From NCBI GenBank assembly GCA_023091735.1, contig JALKBU010000154.1, positions 1-64,000 of the forward strand: a stretch of DNA of 64,000 nt. Reading direction: 5' to 3'. Under the pieces are notes generated by a model, which did no database searches, was not told the DNA's origin, and was given only the letters and a program-made list of their open reading frames with translations. The position numbers and the translations under genes were made by a program. Positions 1 to 9,458 of this stretch are shown in pieces. Source of the stretch: Trichomonas tenax. Its lineage: Eukaryota; Parabasalia; Trichomonadida; Trichomonadidae. Position 1 is the stretch's first letter. The number at the start of each line of letters is the position of its first letter.

Positions 1-2
1 AC

Positions 3-125
3 TATGTTTATGGTCTTCATACTCAGCGTGGAGTTTCAATCTATAAATGTCATTATTGTTTAGACTACAAAGATATTTATAACACTTTTTATAAAGGTGC
101 CAATTTTTCCCGCACAAAAAAGTGA
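3..125 (+). other. 3' end of an open frame cut by the window edge
   Basis: An open frame of 40 codons runs in from the left edge and stops at the TGA at 123-125. It contains a single CxxC pair (Cys-His-Tyr-Cys) in a Tyr/Lys-rich context. No family can be assigned from so little. It may be the C-terminus of a real gene or of a decayed one, since the following 1.7 kb is gene debris. Confidence 0.25.
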
Positions 126-283
126 CAGTTTATTCATGAAAAGTGACTTTAAGGTTCTATGCCACTTTTTGATGTTCACTTTTGTCCTAGACTCCAAAAC
201 ATAGGTAAAAACCACTCAATTTTAAAAATTTGACTTTAGCTTTAAAAACAAAACCAAATTAGCAAGCTTACCTCATTTATATC

Positions 284-430
284 ATGGCTGATTATAATCC
301 TTTAGGATTCCCAGATAAAGGATCAAAAATATGTGAAAAAATATCCCAGGCCAGAATCGAAGTGGCCTCTGATCCGTGTCAAGGATCAATTCTAATCAAT
401 ATACTACTGGGACTCAGGTTATTTAAATGA
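284..430 (+). CDS. Possible 48-residue small protein
   Basis: An ATG at 284 opens a 48-codon frame ending with TGA at 428-430. Directly upstream at 273-279 is TCATTTA, a match to the trichomonad initiator consensus TCAYTWY, placing a transcription start about nine bases before the ATG. The peptide has two Cys and a hydrophobic C-terminus and matches nothing I recognise. The promoter match is the only reason to list it; it could be the truncated 5' end of a longer gene. Confidence 0.3.
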   Translation: MADYNPLGFPDKGSKICEKISQARIEVASDPCQGSILINILLGLRLFK

Positions 431-619
431 ATTATATAGTATATGATTACAAAATGAATACATAAAATTGATTTCCATTACAACTCCATGAAATCTTTAA
501 GAATTTAACTATGGTTTTTGCAGTTACGGCAATGAGTAATCATACTTTACTAATCAAGAGAGTGGATACCAAAATCATTTCCTGAAAAAACATATGCTAA
601 TACACAGCATATTTGATAA

Positions 620-1620
620 TCAGTTTAAATTTCTCATTATCATTATTCTACCCAAAATTCGAAAATTAACATATTTCAGACTGTTAGATATGAGATTGCA
701 TTTTAGCTTTAATATTTCAATATTGTAATTACCTAATGGTAAATCAGCATAGCATTGATAAGATGAAAAGAAGTTCAATCTATGTATGTCTGAGCTTGAA
801 ATAACGTTAACAAAAGTTGCAACATAGTGATCATAATCATATCCATCACCTGAAAAGCATGAATTAACTAGAGTTAAAACAGCAGTATACGATCCAAAAA
901 CATTTGCTTGACCGCAAGGTCCAATGAATATACATTTTTCATAAGTAAGTATCCCTTGCGCAATAACATATGATTCAATATCAGAATGTTGTGCTACATT
1001 ATTAACCAAATTACATTGATAAACTTTAAAATTGCCGTAAGATAGAGATGTGACAATATACATTATTTCAGTGTTATTGCATAATGATGAAAAATTTGTG
1101 ATACACTCTTGATATGGAGAAGATTGCTCATAACCAGTATAATAACAAACTTTATTATAGCTGATATTAGTTGAATAAATTCCAATGATTCCGTATTAAG
1201 GTGTTGTTTTGGACTCAGTTCTAAACTCAGACATCGAAGCAATAGAACCTTCAATAATCACATTAGGAAGAGAAAAATTTGTAGATAAATCACAATAACA
1301 ATTAGCGCCGAATCTATTTATGCATTGCATAGGACAGAAACGGTGCTGAATGATGGAGCTAGTGCATTTAAAATAGACGGCGCCTCTATATTCTTCACTT
1401 TGATAACTGCACTTAGAAAAATAACAATTGGTGTGAAGTAATTTAAGATTGTCTTGAGCAACAACTATTGCGCCATTGAATTGGTCAGTAAATAAAGTTT
1501 TATTAACAAATAAATTTAATGAACTTAGAAAACTCGAATTAAATGTCGATGCAACAAAAGGGACATTGTAAAATTGCTCACAGACATCTAGAAGTAATAA
1601 ATCATGATGTAAAATACATG
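620..1620 (-). pseudogene. Decayed right-handed beta-helix (Pmp-like) surface protein
   Basis: Read on the minus strand, about 330 codons of continuous protein character are spread over at least two frames. The upstream part (about 1620 to 1200) includes a GAVYFKC block followed by a Cys-rich stretch, closely resembling the GGAVYLETC block and CSC-type motif of the intact protein at 18624-19946. It runs into a stop near 1196-1198, and the frame continues after a shift as a 147-codon segment from 1063 to 620 with regularly spaced Cys and Tyr. No starting ATG with a promoter and no C-terminal membrane anchor are seen. I infer a degenerate member of the trichomonad surface-protein family with beta-strand repeats. 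Confidence 0.6.
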
Positions 1621-1862
1621 TACTTAAACTTGAAAAAGATAAACAAATTCAAAATTAGATCTGGTTATAATGAAAATTGAGATGTCTCATAGAAAAATTC
1701 TATGAGTAGTATTCAAAAAAATTTCCCCCTATAGAGTTTATAGAAAATTATGCTATTACGATATGAGTATGAATGTAGCATATCCCACCATAATATATTG
1801 TTATTTTGATAAAATATTTAAAATTGAGCGAAATGCGAAATTGATTTCTCCATTTTTTTTTG

Positions 1863-1947
1863 TTTACATGTCAAATAAATAATTACTTGGCAAACGGAAA
1901 GAAAGTATGACAAAAAATTTACATGTCAAATTTAACAAACGTGACAT
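1863..1947 (+). promoter_or_regulatory. Histone deacetylase promoter motifs
   Basis: Two copies of TTTACATGTCA lie at 1863-1873 and 1918-1928, followed by GTGACAT at 1940-1946, 10 bases before the ATG at 1956. Both motif types recur upstream of other genes in the window. An in-frame ATG at 1923 falls inside the second TTTACATGTCA copy, which argues that it is promoter rather than coding. Confidence 0.45.
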
Positions 1948-1955
1948 ATTTTGTA

Positions 1956-3179
1956 ATGAAAAAAAAGAATGTTATATATCTTTATGATGAAGAATCTGGC
2001 GGCTTCGTTTACGAACGGAGTCATCCAATGAAGCCATATAGGATCAAGATGACGCACTCGTTGCTCTGTGCGTATGGTTTGATCGATAAATTGACAATTC
2101 TTACACCACGAAGAGCAACTGTTGAGGACTTAATACAATTCCACGACGAAGGATATATAAACTTCATTAAGAATTCCAACGACAAAAACATCACAAAGAA
2201 CAGAAACGCAGCAGAATATTACAATATCACAGGAGATTCTCCATTTTTCCCAGGACTCTTCGAATTCTGCCAAATATCTGCTGGTGCATCCATCACCGCC
2301 GCTGAATTGCTCAATAACGGAAAGGCTGAAATTGCGATTAATTGGGCCGGCGGTTTGCACCACGCTAAAAAGCAGGAAGCGAGTGGGTTCTGCTACGTAA
2401 ATGACTGTGTTTTGGGAATACTTAAGTTACTTGAGCGTTATCAAAGAATTTTATATATTGATATCGATATTCATCATGGAGATGGTGTCGAAGAGGCATT
2501 TTACACAACAGATAGAGTATTCACTGTATCTTTTCATAAATTTGGCGACTTCTTCCCAGGAACTGGTGCTTTATCAGATATTGGTGCCAGAAAAGGAAAA
2601 TACTATGCGCTGAACGTTCCTCTTCGTGATGGAATGAATGATGAAGACTACTTAGGCCTTTTCAAGCCAATTCTCACGAATGTGATTCATTGGTATCGTC
2701 CAAATGCGATTTTCTTCCAGTGTGGAGCAGATTCACTTGCTGGAGATAAGCTTGGCGGTTTCAATTTGAGCATTCACGGTCATGGTGAATGCGTTCGATT
2801 TATTAAGACTTTTGGAATACCAATGGTCGTAGCTGGTGGCGGAGGTTATACAACTAGAAACGTATCTCGCTGCTGGACGTATGAAACAGCCATTTTAATC
2901 AATGAGCAACTCGATAACAAAATTCCAGAACACGAATTCTCATCATATTACGCGCCAGAAATGAAATTAAATCAAGAAAGTTACGACATTCTCAATGAAA
3001 ATACACCAGAAGAAATGGCGAAAATATTAGAAGTTACGACTGAGAATTTGAGGCACCTTCCTTGTGCTCCTTCCGTTCAAATCAATCCTATGAATATTTT
3101 CATGTCAAGTGATGATGATGAACGCGAATTCGAGCCAAGCCTTGTCGACAAATTCTTATCTTTATCTATATCATTGTAA
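1956..3179 (+). CDS. Class I histone deacetylase (Rpd3/HDAC1 type)
   Basis: This zinc hydrolase removes acetyl groups from histone lysines in the nucleus. From the ATG at 1956 the protein is 407 residues, close to the family's catalytic domain length, with almost no extra C-terminal tail. Visible signatures are GGLHHAKKQEASGFCYVND (tandem active-site His at about 135-136), YIDIDIHHGDG (zinc ligands Asp171 and His173), the third ligand in QCGADSLAGD (Asp259) and the transition-state Tyr in GGGGYT (Tyr298). All catalytic residues are present, so it should be active. A longer in-frame start at 1923 would add 11 residues, but the ATG at 1956 follows the usual GTGACA spacing and begins the conserved domain directly. 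The C-terminus ends in a short acidic SSDDDE segment. Confidence 0.95.
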   Translation: MKKKNVIYLYDEESGGFVYERSHPMKPYRIKMTHSLLCAYGLIDKLTILTPRRATVEDLIQFHDEGYINFIKNSNDKNITKNRNAAEYYNITGDSPFFPGLFEFCQISAGASITAAELLNNGKAEIAINWAGGLHHAKKQEASGFCYVNDCVLGILKLLERYQRILYIDIDIHHGDGVEEAFYTTDRVFTVSFHKFGDFFPGTGALSDIGARKGKYYALNVPLRDGMNDEDYLGLFKPILTNVIHWYRPNAIFFQCGADSLAGDKLGGFNLSIHGHGECVRFIKTFGIPMVVAGGGGYTTRNVSRCWTYETAILINEQLDNKIPEHEFSSYYAPEMKLNQESYDILNENTPEEMAKILEVTTENLRHLPCAPSVQINPMNIFMSSDDDEREFEPSLVDKFLSLSISL

Positions 3180-3997
3180 TACCTTTTTAGGAGGTTTTCG
3201 ATCAGAATTTCTCCATCTACTGCAAGTTTGATGCTATCAAATTATGATTTTCTTTGCTTTCAACAATTAAATTCACGTGATATTACACCAATGCTTGCTG
3301 AATATATTAAGCAGCACTTCGCCCGATAAATTTACAATTCCAAATTTCATCCGATAAATACAATTCCAGACTTACACATAATTATATTACAATTACAGCA
3401 CCATTTGATGTATGTCAATTACGATGTGCAAACTATAGTTTGAAATGTATCCAAAAATATCACGTCCAACTCAAAAGACTGTCTTAAATTATCGAATTGG
3501 TTCATACTTGCATATAATCCTTAAATTGTTGTTTGAATAAATATTACTTTTCCTTGTGAAATATTGGAATTTTTTTTGAAGAATGACAGAATTTGATGTG
3601 TTAATGGGTCTGAATGTTTGATTCTAAATCTGTATTGTAAATTAAACAATCAAAAGATGCTCAAACGTACTCATCAGCATCAAAAATATGATGAATAAAA
3701 AATTCGATAATCAAATTTTCTATTTTTAATGTTATTTTTGTTTTTTAATGTGTTTGAAGAAAATATTTTTGCTCCTTATTGACATATTTTCTTTATTATA
3801 TTCACTCAAATATAATTTACTATTTGTTTGATAAATGACTTTTCAATGGAAATATTTTTCTAAGATTATGATTTGTGATAATCCGTATGTCCTTAAATCA
3901 ACTACATTATGGAGTTTCCTTATTGCATGAAGTCGTATTCATCATAAAGATTAGTTATAAAAAATACAAACATTTATTCACAAATATATCGCAAAAT
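3180..3997. other. Convergent intergenic region, no gene seen
   Basis: About 820 bases separate the 3' ends of the deacetylase and the CK1 kinase. The stretch is AT-rich with poly-T runs. I find no credible frame or RNA gene in it. Confidence 0.5.
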
Positions 3998-5053
3998 CTA
4001 ACTCATCGGGGACTTTGGCTTCTTTTTCTTCTTAACAGCTTGAGTTGTAGTAAAGTAATTCGTATAAAGCTGAATAATTGGCTTAATTGGAATCTGCACA
4101 TCGTTGAAGTGCTCCTTTTGTATTCTCGGAGATGTTTCAGGCGATTTCGCCTTTGGTTTGATGTTATTATCTGTCCAATCGTATTTAAAGTCCCATTCAA
4201 AGCCCTCGCGAACAAATAGCCTTCTAAACAAGTCCCTAAGTGCAGCGTACTTTGGTTCTTCCTCGAATTTCATTGCGCGAACGATTTCGAAATATTCAAC
4301 AAATTCAATCGGCAATCCTTTGCATAAGTTCTCTATAGACGTTGTTTCCTTCTTCTTTCTGATCTGTTCGTACTTAGCATCGCGCTCAGCAGCGGCTCCT
4401 AAGCCCATCCATGGAAGAGTTCCCGTTAACAAGTATATCCAGACATAGCCTAAACTTTCCATGTCATCTCTGCGTGAGGGCTCTGCTCCATTGAGAACTG
4501 CAATGGATGCATATCGTGCTGTGCCTGTAAGTGATTTATTTTCGGAATATGCGATATGTTGAAGCGTATTTTGATCTCTATATCGCTTAGAAAGACCAAA
4601 ATCAATGACTAAAACAGTGTAAGCTGAATGCCCACGTCCCATAACGAAGTTATCTGGTTTGACATCGCGATGAATATAATCTTTTTTGTGGATGAATTCT
4701 ATTGCTGTTATCATTTGGGTTGCAAGCATGAGAACGGTTTTTAGCGAAAATTTCTTATATAATTTTAGTAAGTCTTCGAGTGATTTACCGCATAAATCCA
4801 TAACCAACACATTGTCTAGCTTTTCTGTGCCATAAAATATTGAGTTCGGTATATTTATGCAACCTGCGAAAACTTTATATAACTTGGCCTCATAAGGGAG
4901 CTGCGGTGCTGCAGATTTTGCGTGCTCGATCTTGATGGCCGCGTGAATATTTTGTTCCAGATCTTCGCACGCAAATATCTGACCAAAACTGCCTTGGCCA
5001 ATTCGACGAATAAGCCGGAACCTGTTAAATAAAATGTTACGCGGCTTATTCAT
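3998..5053 (-). CDS. Casein kinase 1 family Ser/Thr kinase
   Basis: A 351-residue kinase with the CK1 hallmarks. It has the glycine loop GQGSFG (19-24), the ATP lysine in AAIKIE (Lys41), the catalytic loop HRDVKPDNF (Asp130), DFGLSK (Asp151) and the CK1-specific LTGTARYAS in place of the APE-type segment. CK1 kinases phosphorylate primed or acidic substrates in many pathways, so the sequence does not reveal a specific role. The kinase domain ends near residue 300 and a short basic tail with several Ser-Pro sites follows, ending in KKKKKPKSPMS. It is head to head with the coiled-coil gene at 5508 across about 450 bases. Confidence 0.93.
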   Translation of the reverse strand: MNKPRNILFNRFRLIRRIGQGSFGQIFACEDLEQNIHAAIKIEHAKSAAPQLPYEAKLYKVFAGCINIPNSIFYGTEKLDNVLVMDLCGKSLEDLLKLYKKFSLKTVLMLATQMITAIEFIHKKDYIHRDVKPDNFVMGRGHSAYTVLVIDFGLSKRYRDQNTLQHIAYSENKSLTGTARYASIAVLNGAEPSRRDDMESLGYVWIYLLTGTLPWMGLGAAAERDAKYEQIRKKKETTSIENLCKGLPIEFVEYFEIVRAMKFEEEPKYAALRDLFRRLFVREGFEWDFKYDWTDNNIKPKAKSPETSPRIQKEHFNDVQIPIKPIIQLYTNYFTTTQAVKKKKKPKSPMS

Positions 5054-5212
5054 CTAAATATTATTTTTTCCGTTTATTTTTCAATTCTTCGTTTTTTATT
5101 TCATCACTTAAAAACATCACCAATAGATCCCAATTTTGTTGCTTTTTTGTAATCTTAGATACAATGCTTGAAAACTTTTCTAAACTCTTGTTTTGAGTTA
5201 TTTCTTCATTAT

Positions 5213-5274
5213 TTTACGTGTCAAAAATTGTTTTTACATAACATTTTACTTTCAATTATCAAATTTACATGACA
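5213..5274. promoter_or_regulatory. Two TTTACRTGWCA motifs in a divergent promoter
   Basis: TTTACGTGTCA at 5213-5223 and TTTACATGACA at 5264-5274 lie between the head-to-head CK1 and coiled-coil genes. A GGTGACA element about 25 bases before the ATG at 5508 adds the proximal motif seen at other genes. Confidence 0.4.
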
Positions 5275-5507
5275 ACAATTATTAAAATCCATGACATTTT
5301 ATTTCATGTTTCCTGTAAAATTGTCTTTTTAAATATGATCATAAACCATTAAATATCAAACCACAGGACATAAATAATATATATTTATCTTTAAATAGCA
5401 AAAATATAAAGAAGTTGTTGAAGAAAAATTGATTTTTGTGTAAGAGAGTTTTAAATGTCGGATTATTAAGGTTAAATAAAGGTGACAAAATCTTCGTTTT
5501 TTTCTAG

Positions 5508-6770
5508 ATGACTGAAACAAAGCCAGCTGAAGAAGTTGAAACCAAAGAAGATTTTCGAGCTAAGCAAATCCACGAACTGGAGCAGCTCCAGATAGTTCTC
5601 GATGAAAATAACTCTCTTCGCGCCAAATATAACGCATTACAAACTCAAGTTGCTCCATTAGTCGATAATTTTGGTCACAGTGCAGGACAAACACTCCCGC
5701 AGATACAAAACGAACAAATTCTTACTCCAGAAGAAATCGAAGCCTTGAGAACAAAGCTTGAACAAACTTTAGCGGATTATAGAGCCGAAACATTGGCAGC
5801 AGGACAGTTAAACTCTGAAATAGAGAAGATGTATACCACACTTTCATCATTAAAGATGAATTTTAGACTTGATCAAGACAATAAATTAACCGCACAAAAT
5901 AAAGCTTCAGCATTGACGCTCGAAAACTTCAGACAGAAGACGCAGAGTGTTAAAGAGGCTTGGGAGACTGAAAGGCAAAGATTAGAAAAACAAATTGGAT
6001 TTTTGAAAAAAGTTCATGAATCGTCATCTGAAGATATTAAGGAATTCGAAGAACAAATGAGAACAAATAACAAAGGTATTCAACATCTTTCTTCATCAAT
6101 CACAATTGCAAAAGAAGATATAAGAGATTTCACAGAACAACTTCAAAAAATTGAACCAAAGCTTAAAGAATTCGAAGAACTACAAAAGAAGCACCAACAA
6201 AGTGAAGTTCTTCTTGTCGAGCTTTCAGATCAATTTGAATTACTCAAAAAATCGGTCGAAACAGATTCTCTCACTGCAAACGTTAGGCGCCAAATAGACT
6301 ACGGCCAGAAAACAATCAATGAAATCAACAGGCAGATCGATAAGATTCAGTGTGAGACAGTTGCAATCCAAGAAAAATCCCGAGAATATAGAACGCGCAT
6401 AACTGATCTAGAAACGAAGCTTCAGCGTACTCTCACAGAAACAGACAATCTGGAATCGGTTGCCAAGGATCTCGCAATCCAGAAGAAGCAGCTGCAGGCA
6501 GAACTCAAAGAGTTCAGGCAAATCTATGAAGAAAGAGGCGGCCAAAATGATGTCATATCTAAGAAGATTGAAGATGGAATTACACTTGAAAAACAGCCTT
6601 GGGAGATCAGGAAACAGATGATTACCCTCAAGAACGATGTCAAGGATATGGAAACTATCCAGAAGAAGCAGAAAGACTTCGAATCTCTTTTATCAACAAC
6701 TACTGTGCAAACAAAAGGAATTCCACAAAGAAAGAGAATCCCAATGATTCCTCTCAAGAGCACAAAGTGA
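5508..6770 (+). CDS. Coiled-coil protein, function unknown
   Basis: A 420-residue protein that is almost entirely predicted coiled coil from about residue 15 to 400, rich in Glu, Lys, Gln and Leu. A short break around 45-70 contains NFGHSAGQTLPQ, and the C-terminal 25 residues are basic and coil-free (ending near IPQRKRIPMIPLK). No signal peptide or membrane segment is seen. The layout suits a cytoskeletal or intraflagellar scaffold, and another window gene encodes IFT54, but nothing in the sequence fixes an identity. The start is the first ATG after a GGTGACA promoter motif. Confidence 0.8.
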   Translation: MTETKPAEEVETKEDFRAKQIHELEQLQIVLDENNSLRAKYNALQTQVAPLVDNFGHSAGQTLPQIQNEQILTPEEIEALRTKLEQTLADYRAETLAAGQLNSEIEKMYTTLSSLKMNFRLDQDNKLTAQNKASALTLENFRQKTQSVKEAWETERQRLEKQIGFLKKVHESSSEDIKEFEEQMRTNNKGIQHLSSSITIAKEDIRDFTEQLQKIEPKLKEFEELQKKHQQSEVLLVELSDQFELLKKSVETDSLTANVRRQIDYGQKTINEINRQIDKIQCETVAIQEKSREYRTRITDLETKLQRTLTETDNLESVAKDLAIQKKQLQAELKEFRQIYEERGGQNDVISKKIEDGITLEKQPWEIRKQMITLKNDVKDMETIQKKQKDFESLLSTTTVQTKGIPQRKRIPMIPLKSTK

Positions 6771-6864
6771 TCAATATTTGTTTGTTATTTTAATACTAAA
6801 GCTTATTTTCAATAACATTTATTTGAATGTTGAAATTAAAGATGAATAAAAGATAATTTTTTTT

Positions 6865-7749
6865 TTACAAATCAGGGTGATGATGGTCGTGATCGTGGTG
6901 GTGATGATGGTCATGGTCATGATCCTCCAAATCGCCTATTAAACCTTTCAAGAAACCTCCACGATCAGCTATCTTTCCTTTCGACTTCTTTCCATTCTTA
7001 GATTCATAGTCATTAAGATATTGCTGGATAATGGCCATGGATTGATCCATAGAACGTAATTTCTTCGATCTTGATTGTGGCTTGAAGTGAACGTATACGA
7101 CAATAAGGGTGGCGATGAAAATCAAAATGATGGTGAAAATGATCGGGTGATCGATGATTTTTTGAAGATTTCTTTTGAAGAAGGAATTCTGAATTTCACG
7201 CTCTCTTTCTTCGTTAGCTTCGTTGATTTGGCGAATGGCAGCTTCTATTCTTTCCTCCTCATCCTTCTGGCGCGCTTCTTGTAAATCTTTGATAAACTTT
7301 TCAACGTCAAGCTTCGGTGGAGCCTCTGGCATATCAATAGCCTCATGCATGCGCTTGAAAATACGCTGGTATTGTTGTCCTACTGTTGCAATTTCAACAA
7401 AATCAATATCACCTTCGTCATCATCGGATGTAGAAGAAGCACCGGCTTTCTTATTGCGCATGAAGTCCAAAAGTTCGTTTTGTGCATTTCTATAAGCAAT
7501 CTCCTTATTATAATCAGCTTTTTTGTGGTAAATATCGGCAATAAGACCGAGACTGAGAGCCGGCCACTGGAGTTCAACTTGAGCTGTTGGATTCATTGCG
7601 ACAATTTTCTCTGTATTTAAGCAAATATTGAGATACTTTTGGATAGCAACAGTGTAATCCTTCTTTGCCTGCAGCACTTGGGCCATTCTAAAAGCGTTTT
7701 CCATTGCAGACGAAGCTGGAGCTCCATGAAACGGATTTTCACTCTCCAT
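6865..7749 (-). CDS. Single-pass membrane protein with helical N-domain and His/Asp-rich tail
   Basis: A 294-residue protein. Residues 15-100 form amphipathic helices reminiscent of a TPR-like or MIT-like helical hairpin. An acidic linker (SDDDEGD) and a charged coiled coil (about 150-190) follow. One strong membrane helix (about 201-222, PIIFTIILIFIATLIVVYV) precedes a basic segment, and the last residues are HDHDHHHHHDHDHHH. The His/Asp tail is likely metal-binding, which I infer from composition. There is no N-terminal signal peptide, so the N-domain is probably cytosolic. The gene is head to head with the GT61-like gene, with about 95 bases between. Confidence 0.85.
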   Translation of the reverse strand: MESENPFHGAPASSAMENAFRMAQVLQAKKDYTVAIQKYLNICLNTEKIVAMNPTAQVELQWPALSLGLIADIYHKKADYNKEIAYRNAQNELLDFMRNKKAGASSTSDDDEGDIDFVEIATVGQQYQRIFKRMHEAIDMPEAPPKLDVEKFIKDLQEARQKDEEERIEAAIRQINEANEEREREIQNSFFKRNLQKIIDHPIIFTIILIFIATLIVVYVHFKPQSRSKKLRSMDQSMAIIQQYLNDYESKNGKKSKGKIADRGGFLKGLIGDLEDHDHDHHHHHDHDHHHPDL

Positions 7750-7844
7750 TACCGTGTTTTACAAAGACCCTGTAATATTTTTAATAACCCCAATAATAAT
7801 TACTCACCCCCTGGAAAAATATAGAGCCCCTTCATTTCAAATGA
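7750..7844. promoter_or_regulatory. Divergent promoter with AGACCCT motif and initiator
   Basis: AGACCCT lies at 7765-7771. TCATTTC at 7832-7838, a perfect match to the trichomonad initiator TCAYTWY, directly follows a CCCC run just before the plus-strand gene. The region serves two start codons facing away from each other. Confidence 0.5.
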
Positions 7845-9458
7845 ATGAAAGCAATTAAGAAAAAGTATTCATTCTTTAGGCGAAGGAAAGTTTCTTTTTT
7901 GATATTGCTTTTAATTGTAGCAACATTTATTTTGGCATGCATAGGTTATCAAGAATCGAAACATTCAACGGTAATTCGAGGATTTCATCCTTGTTTTTCA
8001 GCTAAATCCGTTGATTCATTAGATGAAGCAATAACAATCAAGTTCAAAGAGATAATACCACACCAATTTTATCAAAATATTAAAGATTACTTTGGGTATG
8101 AAACTTCTGCTCTTGATCAAATTCTAAATTTCCATAATGGATCAACAAAACTACTCAGCATCAAAGATGATACATTAAAGATATCAATAGATCTTCCTTT
8201 TGTTCAAAATTATATTGGAAAATTATATTGTAAGAATCCGACAGCAAAACTACCGTCATTATCTCATATAAAGAGTGTTATATCACAGTCAGATAATGAT
8301 TTTAATTTGAAAATGATCAAAAGTGATTTTTCGATTTCAAATTATTCTCAAGCAAAATGCTATGGTAAATCATATGAAACGAGATACTGCGAGTTCAGGA
8401 ATGTTGCAATTTATCATGGATTTCTAACATTCTTTACAAATACTGAATTTAATTTTCCACATCCATTTTTAACATTAGACGGAAGATCTCCACCATTTAG
8501 TTCCCAGAAATCAATTCTCGATCAAGAACCAGTTGTCCTGACGCAAACATTTGATTCTATTCCTTATTCGAAGCGTTTTGAAAAGGATTCAATTTATATC
8601 TCACTTTTTAATGATAGCACATCAATGTGGAATACAATAACTAGTGCAGCTTTGCCATTAATTGCTTGTTTACACACTTTCAACACATCTTTTGATAACA
8701 ATGTTTTTGTTCGAAATGGAAATAGTGTGAATGAAGTCTTAAAAGTTATATCAAATAATGATATCACTTTGTTGCCAAAATATCCAAAAGAGTCATTGTT
8801 TTTCAAAAGACTAATTGTTGGAATTCCAACATTCGAAGAAAACCCTTCATATCTAAGGGAGAAAGACCAAGAAAATTTAGTAACATTCAGCTTTGATAAG
8901 AAATTGATCGAAAATCTTAAATCAATTGTTGATGCCAATTTTAAACTTCAAAGAACACAGAGTGAACAAATTTTCATTACACTTTTGGAACACAATAAAT
9001 TCATACAAAATCTCGATGATTTGGAACAGTACATTAGGACAAATTGCGATGCATGCATTTTTAATAGAATCAATTTTGGTTCATTGCCTTTAGAAAGAAG
9101 AATTGCAATTTCTGCAGACACCAATGTATTCATTGGAGCAGAAAGTGATTACCTATCATATTCCTTTTGGATGCAGAAGGGAACATTTACTCCCACAATA
9201 ATAGAGTTTCGACCTTATTGGATGAATTCTACAAGGATTGGAAAAGAGATATCAAAATACACAGACTTTAACTATTATTCATTGCAATCAATTAATAAAA
9301 TCAACATTAAAAATCCATCATGCGCTGGCTTAAAGGATAATTATGTGACAGATAAATGTTATAATTATCTCCTAAGTCAGAACATTACAATCGAATTAAG
9401 TGAGTTTTCAAGTATTTTTGATCAAGTTATCAGTCAATATTCTTTTCTTGTTCCATAA
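7845..9458 (+). CDS. Type II membrane glycosyltransferase, divergent GT61-like
   Basis: A 537-residue protein with a basic N-terminus (KKKYSFFRRRK) followed by one signal-anchor helix (about 16-33), the topology of Golgi/ER glycosyltransferases. Similarity to the clearer GT61 protein at 43345-44769 is patchy but consistent. The block YCEFRNVAIYHGFLTFF matches the ICTFRDICYENNKYHLI block there. The C-terminal region TNVFIGAESDYLSYSFW followed by IIEFRPYW sits where GT61 enzymes have the HGSGLSH...VIEL nucleotide-sugar site. The HG(S/A)G(L)xH signature itself is replaced by GAESDYLSY, so catalytic activity is doubtful. Several N-glycosylation sites and Cys residues fit a luminal domain. An out-of-frame ATG at 7841 precedes the start. 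Confidence 0.6.
   Translation: MKAIKKKYSFFRRRKVSFLILLLIVATFILACIGYQESKHSTVIRGFHPCFSAKSVDSLDEAITIKFKEIIPHQFYQNIKDYFGYETSALDQILNFHNGSTKLLSIKDDTLKISIDLPFVQNYIGKLYCKNPTAKLPSLSHIKSVISQSDNDFNLKMIKSDFSISNYSQAKCYGKSYETRYCEFRNVAIYHGFLTFFTNTEFNFPHPFLTLDGRSPPFSSQKSILDQEPVVLTQTFDSIPYSKRFEKDSIYISLFNDSTSMWNTITSAALPLIACLHTFNTSFDNNVFVRNGNSVNEVLKVISNNDITLLPKYPKESLFFKRLIVGIPTFEENPSYLREKDQENLVTFSFDKKLIENLKSIVDANFKLQRTQSEQIFITLLEHNKFIQNLDDLEQYIRTNCDACIFNRINFGSLPLERRIAISADTNVFIGAESDYLSYSFWMQKGTFTPTIIEFRPYWMNSTRIGKEISKYTDFNYYSLQSINKINIKNPSCAGLKDNYVTDKCYNYLLSQNITIELSEFSSIFDQVISQYSFLVP

Noticed and set aside
1923..1955. An 11-residue N-terminal extension of the histone deacetylase
   Set aside because: Its ATG sits inside a TTTACATGTCA promoter motif and the codons run through the GTGACA element; the conserved domain begins at the ATG at 1956.
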